Source of the DNA: Strobilurus pachycystidiatus
Taxonomy: Eukaryota > Basidiomycota > Agaricomycetes > Agaricales > Physalacriaceae
Length of the DNA stretch: 64,000 nt
NCBI GenBank assembly: GCA_019915135.1
Contig: JAHLMK010000013.1
Coordinates: 1,178,001-1,242,000 of the forward strand
Reading direction: 5' to 3'
In this document: in pieces, positions 56,575 through 64,000 of the stretch
How positions within the stretch are numbered: position 1 is the stretch's first letter
How the letters are laid out: each line of letters opens with the position of its first letter
Notes under the pieces: model-generated
What the model was told of the DNA's origin: nothing
The model's database searches: none
What the model saw: the letters and a program-made list of their open reading frames with translations, nothing else
Made by a program: the position numbers and the translations under genes

Positions 56575-57305
56575 ATAGATAGGATAGATTTCATAGTCCC
56601 CTTTTAGAGGTCTATTTCGAACGTGCATATCAGCGGGCTCCTTTGGTGGGTCATTCAGTGGGGGATCTGTAGATTCCTCTTGCTTAACTTCCGGCTCCTG
56701 CTTGACTTCAGGCTTATCGCCTTGATTGCCAGGCTTAGGCGACGGGCACCAAGCGCGAACGGTCCGGTATTCCTCGGGATGGGACGCGTACTGGGGTATT
56801 CTAACGAGTATCCCCTCGAATGCAGGGTGTTCAACTACTCCTGCTTCGGAGATAGTTACATTCTGATCGACTATGTTCGACCGTTTGTAGTGAGATATAT
56901 CCAGTTCCCGTAGGACTTGCATTATACCTCGAATATACAAATCATGCTGTTGAGCATTCATTGACTCATTGCCGAATGGTCCAGCTGAGGGAAATGTCTT
57001 GTTGGACGAGACGTCCGTCCATTCGTCAATTCCTCGCACCGTGTTGACGCGTCTTACAAATTGAGACATTGTCTCACTGTCTTGTTTCGCGTAGATATCC
57101 TTGACATCCTCTATCGCCAATTCGGGTTTGAGATTTGCTTCAAAATCTCCTCGTGTCTGATCATATTGTCCTAACTTCGGGAGCGGATCGCGTGGTTCAG
57201 TGCGAAGCTGTCCTCCGCGCGTCAGATTATCGGCAATATACCGGTTGATACATCAGGAAACGGCCCACAGCGTAAAGTTTGCTCAAGTTTGATCCCAGAT
57301 TTGTA
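56575..57305 (-). pseudogene. 5'-truncated ORF cut by the Plavaka element
   Basis: The frame from about 57120 reads LAIEDVKDIYAKQDSETMSQ and FEGILVRIPQYASHPEEYRT, then a Pro/Glu-rich tail with two KQEPEVKQE units. A 45-nt GT-AG intron (about 57204-57248) would link it to YKSGIKLEQTLRCGPFPD, which runs up to the transposon border at 57305, where it is lost. A purine run AAAAGGGGA (near 56607) near its end resembles a polypurine tract. It has no recognised domain. Confidence 0.4.
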
Positions 57306-59390
57306 CACTAACTAGAGTCTCTGTGGCTAACTTGATGTCTTTGAGCCAACTTGCCTAATATGCTATTAACCTATGACAACTCAATCGTCATCCAACTAAC
57401 TTGAGATAAAGAACATATATGATATCAACCATATTACACTTACGGTATCTTGAACAGACTGCTATATATTCTCATATCTTAAATGACTTGAATTGTCCGA
57501 AAGTCACTTGATTATACTTTATAGATAGTTTTATACGTATATAAGCTAACCCAATTATTGACTAAAAAGTCCTCTATTGTATCAAGTACGTCGTTCTCAG
57601 TGTCCCAATATTCATGTTCGGTAAATAATTCAAAGTTAGGAGAGAGCATACATGATTGCTGAATATTAGCAAGGGGGATGATTGACCACTTTGGCGTGAT
57701 GCCATCTGCAAGAAAGTCGTACTTGACAGACGCCATATTGTGTGTTTTGCGGTGAGTGGCAGAGAGCTTTGGCGTCGTGAACCATTCGACGTATGCCAAT
57801 GTGGAACGTGGCCACGAAGCAGGAGCTGGCATTGTGCCGTATCCCCCAATCTTGACTACAGAAGGCAGGCGAAAGATGACACGAACACGGGCCACGCGCG
57901 TGCCTACAGGCTGTTGTCAGCTGAAATCATATTATGATAGACGTTTTCGTACCCGTTAAGCCTACGTTCTCTGCTTTGTCACCTGTCATAACAATGACCG
58001 TGTCGAAACGACCACCCGCAAGAGGAGAGGCTTTCACAGCGTCGTTTCCCTCGTCTTCATCTCCAAGACTTTCAAGACTGAATTTGAAGGAGTAAAACAC
58101 GTCCACGCCATTGAAGGGAAGAGCGTGGTATGCAGTTGCTTCCCGCTGACGCCGGTGAAGAAGATTCATGTAGTCCTTGAGATGAGCGGCAAAGTGCGGA
58201 ACGTGATGCTGTTTTGCAATAGCAGTGATTGATTTCGCAGGAGCAGTCGGTAATTTGGGAAGAGTGATTGACTGTGGATCGAGAATGGAAGGTGGTGGCG
58301 CTGTAGAAGGTGGCTGTGGCGGTGGAGGATTGGATGGTGATAGCGCGGGAGGGCGTACATTGCGTTGAGCATGGGACCAGGTCACATAGTGGTCAAACGC
58401 GACGACGTTTTCTTGGCGGAGAATCCATTGAGTCATCTGCGGAAACTCATCCCGTTTGTTAGAGGCGCGCCACCCCTTTTTGGCGAAATCGATGTGTAGC
58501 CGCTCAAAGAGCTCGGTGTTGTAATTCTGCGTAGTGCCGAAATATCGAATGGAATCGACATAGTGGAGAAGGGAATGGAATTTGGGAATGTTGAGGTCAG
58601 TCCGGACACCAACGTCGACGAAGTAGTGGCAGTTGGCATGCCATGTATCGAGGGCTTCGGTCATATAGCCAAGGGTAGTGTCGTCGTGAGTGGAGTACTG
58701 TGCCAGGTAAATGAAGTCCAAGATAGCCCGACATGCCGTTAAGCCGCGATTGCTCATTCGCGTGCCCACTAAACAAGCAAGCAGGATCTTTGCCATATTC
58801 TTCCGCTCAGATCCACTGATTTGCGAGAGGGCGCTGATGCCGTTCTTGAAATGGCGTAACCCGAGAGCACGAGGGAGAGAACGAATGCGACGATCGAGCT
58901 CATCCTTGCCAAGAAGAGTCTGACACCACTCGACAAGGTGCTTGACGACGCCCTGATAGAGTTGATGGAGTACATCGGGAGTGAGGCTGAGGTGTATGTC
59001 GGTATAGGGAAATCCCTCCCAGAAGGGTTTAGCCACGTAGCCGGAAACCTCCTTCCCCATACACGCTACAAAATACGCTGGCCAGGAGTCTGTTGACTTC
59101 TGAGCATCCGCCATAACTCCCAACGTCCACTTTTGCGTTCGCGATGGTTGTGGCTCGCGATGCCCAAGTCCTTCCGCAGACACCTGGCATTTGGGACAGG
59201 TGCCGTACTTCGCGCAGGCAATCATACATTGCTCGGGAAAGTCGGCCACGTAGCAAGCGAGGACGGGGTGCACCACTCGGACGGCGCCGTCGCCACCTGT
59301 CAACTCGACGCCGTCCTTGCCAGCGGCGATGAGGGGGGAGAGAATGTGACGCATGGCATGGTGAAAAAGGCTCTGATAACGAGCAGTGAG
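57306..59390 (-). mobile_element. Plavaka/CACTA-type DNA transposon, left part
   Basis: The left terminus begins CACTAACTAGAGTC at 57306, preceded by a possible 3-bp target GTA. Several ACTAACTTGA/GAGTC-like subterminal motifs follow. The transposase gene runs to 59390, where the LTR retrotransposon is inserted; the rest of the element lies beyond the window. Confidence 0.6.
57512..59390 (-). pseudogene. Plavaka-type transposase, interrupted by an LTR retrotransposon
   Basis: The remaining part starts TARYQSLFHHAMRHILSPL and has hallmarks of the family: HPVLACYVADFPEQCMIAC, CAKYGTCPKCQV, the catalytic-region LTPDVLHQLYQGVVKHLVEW, IPKFHSLLHYVDSIRYFGTT and QNYNTELFERLHIDFAKKGW. A 49-nt intron (57904-57952) joins NVGLTG to TRVARVRVIFRLPS, then LAYVEWFTTPKL and the stop at 57512. 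The part that would precede TARY is displaced to the far side of the retrotransposon, outside the window, so the gene is broken here. Confidence 0.85.
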
Positions 59391-59861
59391 TGTCAAGACT
59401 GGCGCCCGAATACTAAGGCGACCACCCAAGTCACAAACAAGACAGAGAAGAGGGATAGAGATTGAAGTATAAGATGTGGAGGAGTGTGTTGAGCTACAAC
59501 AGTACTAGGAGCGACCAAGCAGTGAGTAGACGAAGAGAACAGACTGAGGAAACTAAAGGGAAGGGAGCTACTATATATATACAAAGTCCGTGGCTGTGTA
59601 GTAAGGAGGAGAACAATAAGACAATAGGAAGTCCTAATGTGGCGAGACAATAGGCGGGCCGGAGTAGAGACAATAGGCGGTCCGGAGTGGACCCAGGTGG
59701 TCATCAGACCACTGATTGACAGGTCTAGGCAATGCCAAGACGATGGATGCCAAGTGAATGTGGGCTAGGCCCAGGCCGAGGTGAATGTAGAGATGGGAGA
59801 ATGTGGCGATGTCGGGAGTGGAGACGTGATGGAGGAAGCAGAATAGAGGCGATTCGTGACA
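59391..59861 (-). repeat. 3' LTR of the chromodomain Gypsy element (471 bp)
   Basis: Read on the element strand it starts TGTCACGAATCG and ends CAGTCTTGACA, so the tips TGTCA/TGACA are inverted. It follows a polypurine tract AAAGAGGGGG at about 59865-59874 and contains a TATATATATAG box near 59570. The flank next to it is GTGAG, the presumed half of a 5-bp target duplication whose partner is outside the window. Two copies of a CCGCCTATTGTCTC unit lie in the middle. Confidence 0.85.
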
Positions 59862-62800
59862 ATACCCCCTCTTTAGGATGCGCTTGCGCCTGGAGCGCAG
59901 TAGTCCCCGTCCAGATGTCGTTAACGGTGACACCGAGAGTGCGAAGGTGGGGAAGGGGTTTGGAGTAAGCCGTGGGATGCGTACGATGGAATTCCTTGAT
60001 CAAAGGGAGTGCCTTTGTGAGGTTGGAACTGGGTTCCCAGGTGTTCTCTGATGACGGGTAGTCCAACCACTTCACCAAGTACTGAATGCCGCGCTTGTTA
60101 CGAGTTGGGCGAGAGTCGAGTATGGCTTCAACATCAAACTCTTCCTTGTCGTCGATGAGGTCGGGCGGATTAGATGGGAAATTAGGCCCATGAGCCTCGG
60201 TCTCCACAAAAGGAAGGAGGAGGGCGGCGTGGAAGACAGGGTGTATACGCCATGTGGGAGGAAGTTTGAGACGATAGTTGACTGGTCCAAGTACGTCAGT
60301 GACTTCAAAAGGCCCATGATGCTTGTCTGAGAGCTTAGCTTTGGGTCGCGTTGTCTTGAGATTCTTTCCGTCAAGCAACACCTTGTCACCAACTTTGAAC
60401 GTAATGCCCTTCTTGGTGACATCTCCGTTGTTCCGCTTCATGATCTCTGCGGCGGTGGTAAGGCTAGCCTTGACTTCCTCGCGAAGCCGTTCTAGGTTGG
60501 TCAACCGTTCTTCGACAGTGGGAATGTTGGACGTGGGGTTCAAAGAGGGGTATAAGCGGGGTTTGAAACCATGAAGAAGTTCAAAGGGGGACTTGCCCGT
60601 GGCGGAGTGAATGCGACTGTTGTGAGAGAATTCCGCAAAGGGGAGGTATTTGACCCAGTCGTCTTGTCGGTAGTTACAGAAAACGCGGAGGTATTGTTCA
60701 AGTTCTTGATTATAACGCTCGGTTTCGCCATCTGTTTGAGGATGGTAAGCCGTACTAAGCGCAGAGGTAATTCCTAGCTTAGCGTGAACGGCTTGCATGA
60801 CCTTGCTTGCAAACTGGGGACCACGATCAGAGATCATCTTGTCCCAAAGACCATAGCGTCGATAAACACCATCCACCAAGATATCAACCGTACCATCCGC
60901 ATCAATGGTCTTGCGGCATGGAGATACAATTACCGTCTTGGTGAAGCGGTCAACAACACAATGGATAGCGTTATACCCTTCGCACTCGGGTAAATCTGTA
61001 ATGAAGTCGGTGGTGATAGTCCCAAAAGGGCGTTCGGGGATCTCGTTGGGTATAAGGGGAACATGTGCAGGATGATTCCTAGGTTTCGTCATCTGACAGG
61101 TAGCACAGCCATCGACATAGTCGCGAACAAAGACAGACATGCCTGGCCACCAGAATTCTCGACTGAGAAGTTCGTAGGTCTTGAAGCGTCCAGGGTGTCC
61201 AGGACCAAGAGAGTCGTGGTGCATCTTGACAATGTCTCGGCGTAGTTGCAGGTCATCGGGAACATAGACCTTGCCACGGAAGAGAACTAGTCCGTCTTCA
61301 TAGTTCCATTCCTGTAGATTTTTGACCAGCGAACGAGGACCATTGCGAAGAATGACTTCTAACGCACCACGGACCTCAGCGTCCTTATTTGGACATTCCC
61401 GAATACGTCGTCGCAGCTCAGCGTCTCCAACGGCTACGACTTCTCCGGGTCTGGTAGCGCGAATTCGGAAAAACTTTGGATCAAGGAGGATCCTGTCGGT
61501 GTTGTCGTCATCGACCCCCTCTTTGTGATCCGCACGGCGGGAGAGTGGGTCACTACGGTTCTGAGTACCAGGTTTATGAGTGAGAGTGAAATCAAAGCGA
61601 GTGAGGAATAGTGCCCAGCGAGCCTGTCGCCGGCTGAGTTTTTGCGAGTTGGCAAAATATTCAAGGTTCTGGTGGTCGGTGAGAATATCAACTTGGTGTG
61701 CTGAACCTTCGAGGTACTGGCGCCAGGCTTCCAGAGCACGGATAATAGCGAGAAGTTCCTTGTCATGAATGTCATAATTGCGTTGAGGTTCAGAAAGGGA
61801 CTTAGAGATGTAGGCGACAGGATGCCATTGGTCGTCGTCGCCTGTCTGGGATAGAATTCCGCCTGTGGCATAGTCTGAAGCATCTACTTCCACACGATAG
61901 GGCTTGTCGGGGTTAGGCATGATAAGGACGGGTGACGATGTGAACGCATCTTTAAGTGCCTCGAAGGCCTCTTGACACTCCGGTTTCCAGACCCATGGTT
62001 CGTCTTTCTTGGTGAGATCGAACAGGGGGCGCGCAATCCGAGAGAAACCTTCAATGAAACGACGGTAGAAATTTCCAAAGCCAAGGAATGATTGGACGTC
62101 CTTGACATTCCGAGGTAACGGCCATTTGGCGACACCGTCTACCTTGACTGGGTCCATGCGAAGTTCATTGTGAGAGATGATGAGTCCGAGGAATTCAATA
62201 GACTCAGCTTCAAAGGTGCACTTCTCGGGCTTAGCATAGAGATCGTGCTCCTTTAGGCGCTGGAGAACCTGCAAGACGACCTTGCGGTGTTCTTCTAAGG
62301 TCTTGGTGAAGATTAAGATGTCGTCCATGTATACGACAACTTTGCCGGAGTCGATCAGGTCCTTGAGAATGGTATTCATCATTGCTTGAAACGTGGCAGG
62401 AGAATTCATAAGACCAAAGAACATCACCAAGGGTTCAAACAGACCGCAGTTTGTCTTGAATGCGCCTTTCCACTCGTCTCCTTCCTTGATTCGGCAGTTG
62501 TTGTAGCCTTGACGAAGGTCTACCTTTGAAAAGTAACGAGCACCCTTGAGTTTATCGATCAATTCTCCAATGAGCGGGAGTGGGTACTCGTTCTTGATGG
62601 TGCCTTTGTTAAGTTCGCGATAATCCTGGACAGGGCGTAGTTTTCCGTCTTTCTTTTTAACAAAGAAGAAGGGACTCGCCATGGGAGACTTGGAAGGACG
62701 TATGTATCCTTTTGCCAGGTTTTCGTCGAGAAAAGCGTCAAGTTCAGCTTGTTCAGTTGGAGACAATGGGTAGGTTTTGCATGTTTTTGGCTCGAAACCG

Positions 62801-63765
62801 GGTTTGAGATCAATGGCATGATCCCAGGGGCTGTGCTGGGGAAGCCGGTCCGATGTGTGCTTGTCAAAGACAGTGAGATAGGCATGATATTGAGAAGGAA
62901 TACGCTCAGCGAGAGGACGGGTGTCCTTGGGTATTTGACTAGCTTCAGCAAGTTCCTGCGCCTTGCTAAATCCAGCACGTATTTGAATAGAGGGACCATC
63001 AGGAGTTTGTGGATCTCGCACCGGGCGGGGATAATCATCCCGAAATACTTGAGTGTACATCTGCTCTTCCCATTCTCTTGGGACCTCCACTTCTTCTTCA
63101 TCGTCCTCGGTGAACAAGACGACGGGAATTTGAACCCGATTGTAAACGCGGGGTCGGATGCTTCGACGTTGTCCGGCTGTACGCTGGACTGGGACAGGCC
63201 GGAGGTTGCCTTCGCGATCCTTCCATTGAACTTGGTAGTCTCGATGGTGAAGACGAGGGTCGTGAGGAGAGCGTTTAGTGGGGATGGGAATGCGTTTGGC
63301 GTGAGCACGTACGTCAGTCACCGGGGGGTTGTTGAGGGTACAAGAGTTGGGACAGCGAGTGAAATCTATCTGGACACCAGCCCAGTCTATTTCTGGGTTG
63401 TGTTCGTCGAGCCAGTCAGTGCCAAGGATAACGTCGTGATCACCAATGTCAGTGACGTAGAGCTCGATTAGCTCTTCGTGATAGGAATGACCGTCTCGGC
63501 TATAGATCCGGATGCGCTGGGTAGTATAGTGTCGGACCCAGCCCATAACGTTTTCGGTGCCGTCAACGTTGCGAACAGGGAAAGGGGAGGAAAGGGGCAT
63601 GAGGGTGAAATGATGCTGGTTTGCATAGCGGGCGTTGATAATAATACCTTCAGCGCCGCTATCAATTAGAGCTTGTGCGACGATTTTTCTGCCAGTGATT
63701 TTGCCAATGAATTCAAGTTCCAGTGTGATCGAGGGTGTCTGTCGGTTCTGGGTGACTGCTGACAT
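59725..63765 (-). CDS. Chromovirus (Ty3/Gypsy) pol: protease, RT, RNase H, integrase, chromodomain
   Basis: Protease has AQALIDSGAEGIIINARYAN. Reverse transcriptase has FFFVKKKDGKLRPVQDYREL, FSKVDLRQGYNN and VVYMDDILIFTK. RNase H has YRVEVDASDYATGGILSQ. Integrase has the finger HPGRFKTYELLSREFWWPG with CATCQMTKPRNH, and catalytic TTDFITDLPE, ISDRGPQFAS and QTDGETERYNQ. The chromodomain is VEAILDSRPTRNKRGIQYLV-KWLDYPSSENTWEPSSN, which would guide insertion to heterochromatin. The frame is unbroken over about 1345 codons from the first ATG. It does not stop before the LTR: the last ~45 residues, after HPKEGVLSR, are encoded by the polypurine tract and LTR. Confidence 0.95.
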   Translation of the reverse strand: MSAVTQNRQTPSITLELEFIGKITGRKIVAQALIDSGAEGIIINARYANQHHFTLMPLSSPFPVRNVDGTENVMGWVRHYTTQRIRIYSRDGHSYHEELIELYVTDIGDHDVILGTDWLDEHNPEIDWAGVQIDFTRCPNSCTLNNPPVTDVRAHAKRIPIPTKRSPHDPRLHHRDYQVQWKDREGNLRPVPVQRTAGQRRSIRPRVYNRVQIPVVLFTEDDEEEVEVPREWEEQMYTQVFRDDYPRPVRDPQTPDGPSIQIRAGFSKAQELAEASQIPKDTRPLAERIPSQYHAYLTVFDKHTSDRLPQHSPWDHAIDLKPGFEPKTCKTYPLSPTEQAELDAFLDENLAKGYIRPSKSPMASPFFFVKKKDGKLRPVQDYRELNKGTIKNEYPLPLIGELIDKLKGARYFSKVDLRQGYNNCRIKEGDEWKGAFKTNCGLFEPLVMFFGLMNSPATFQAMMNTILKDLIDSGKVVVYMDDILIFTKTLEEHRKVVLQVLQRLKEHDLYAKPEKCTFEAESIEFLGLIISHNELRMDPVKVDGVAKWPLPRNVKDVQSFLGFGNFYRRFIEGFSRIARPLFDLTKKDEPWVWKPECQEAFEALKDAFTSSPVLIMPNPDKPYRVEVDASDYATGGILSQTGDDDQWHPVAYISKSLSEPQRNYDIHDKELLAIIRALEAWRQYLEGSAHQVDILTDHQNLEYFANSQKLSRRQARWALFLTRFDFTLTHKPGTQNRSDPLSRRADHKEGVDDDNTDRILLDPKFFRIRATRPGEVVAVGDAELRRRIRECPNKDAEVRGALEVILRNGPRSLVKNLQEWNYEDGLVLFRGKVYVPDDLQLRRDIVKMHHDSLGPGHPGRFKTYELLSREFWWPGMSVFVRDYVDGCATCQMTKPRNHPAHVPLIPNEIPERPFGTITTDFITDLPECEGYNAIHCVVDRFTKTVIVSPCRKTIDADGTVDILVDGVYRRYGLWDKMISDRGPQFASKVMQAVHAKLGITSALSTAYHPQTDGETERYNQELEQYLRVFCNYRQDDWVKYLPFAEFSHNSRIHSATGKSPFELLHGFKPRLYPSLNPTSNIPTVEERLTNLERLREEVKASLTTAAEIMKRNNGDVTKKGITFKVGDKVLLDGKNLKTTRPKAKLSDKHHGPFEVTDVLGPVNYRLKLPPTWRIHPVFHAALLLPFVETEAHGPNFPSNPPDLIDDKEEFDVEAILDSRPTRNKRGIQYLVKWLDYPSSENTWEPSSNLTKALPLIKEFHRTHPTAYSKPLPHLRTLGVTVNDIWTGTTALQAQAHPKEGVLSRIASILLPPSRLHSRHRHILPSLHSPRPGPSPHSLGIHRLGIA

Positions 63766-63881
63766 TCGAAGTTCTTTGGGATGGGTACGCTCACAAAGGG
63801 TTGATAACACAGAGAATCGATTGGTAAAATTTGTGACAGAATTGCGTACAGCTCCTCCTAACGTCGGGGTAGGGGAGCGCT

Positions 63882-64000
63882 CTAAAAATCCAGGCCAGCG
63901 ACATCCTTCAAGAAAGCCAAGGCCTGCGCCTTCTCATCTCCCTGTAGGCCACGGAGCAAGTTGGCCGCGTTGCTAATTTGTTGAATTGCATCGGCAGACG
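63882..64000 (-). CDS. C-terminal end of the chromovirus gag (5' part outside window)
   Basis: The last 38 codons read SADAIQQISNAANLLRGLQG and DEKAQALAFLKDVAGLDF, stop at 63884-63882. The pol frame is open for about 15 codons upstream of this stop in the -1 register and there is a run of five T at the stop (GAT TTT TAG), which suits -1 frameshifting. Confidence 0.6.
   Translation of the reverse strand, partial: SADAIQQISNAANLLRGLQGDEKAQALAFLKDVAGLDF

Noticed and set aside
1..64000. CRISPR arrays, bacterial operons, riboswitches
   Set aside because: The DNA is eukaryotic with spliceosomal introns; no short regular repeat-spacer array is present.

Overview
The window is nuclear DNA of a filamentous basidiomycete, most likely an Agaricomycete. 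Genes carry many short GT-AG introns of about 45-60 nt. Several encoded families (BTB/POZ single-exon proteins, F-box-like proteins, a TET/JBP-like dioxygenase family, Plavaka transposases, MLKL-NTD proteins) are typical of mushroom-forming fungi. Everything is read from sequence alone; no database search was run.

From 0 to 28 kb it is mostly ordinary genes. In order: a SAM-dependent O-methyltransferase (458-2422, minus); a diverged ~140-bp tandem repeat (3161-3700); a Ser/Pro-rich protein (5589-6362); a BTB/POZ protein (7951-8928, minus); a ten-exon MULE-like DDE transposase-family gene (9272-12749) tail to tail with a TET/JBP-like 2OG-Fe(II) dioxygenase gene (12803-14723, minus); an F-box-like protein (16056-17499, minus); an unusually short tropomyosin (17914-18448); tRNA-Ala(CGC) (18918-18989, minus); a GPI-anchored Cys-rich surface protein; an Hsp20; a zinc alcohol dehydrogenase; and a D-amino-acid oxidase (25897-27520, minus).

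From 28 to 46 kb the DNA is a duplicated, decaying accessory block. It holds a relic and an intact copy of an Agaricomycete protein of unknown function (relic 28.4-30.0 kb, gene 43.85-45.77 kb) and two relics of an RTA1-like membrane protein (31.66-32.81 kb; 38.01-42.19 kb). A STAND-type N-terminal-domain gene (30486-31125, minus) and an MLKL_NTD/kinase-like gene (33062-~37311) are transcribed apart from each other around the first RTA1 relic. The MLKL-like gene is cut in an exon by a 1562-bp terminal-inverted-repeat element with a 3-bp target duplication; removing the element restores the frame exactly. The second RTA1 relic is cut by a complete 3093-bp hAT transposon with a perfect 8-bp duplication. 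A single-copy COX8/COX VIIc gene (42714-43076) sits inside this block.

From 46.4 to 64 kb is a transposon nest. One Ty3/Gypsy element (minus strand) has gag-protease and RT-RNaseH-integrase in one frame separated by a single TGA followed by CTA and a hairpin, the classic leaky-stop context, and is followed by a third large intronless ORF. No LTR pair could be recognised for it. Next come a truncated ORF, a Plavaka/CACTA transposon starting at 57306, and inside that transposon a chromodomain Gypsy element whose 471-bp 3' LTR (59391-59861) is complete and whose gag and pol overlap in a -1 arrangement. This element runs off the right edge.
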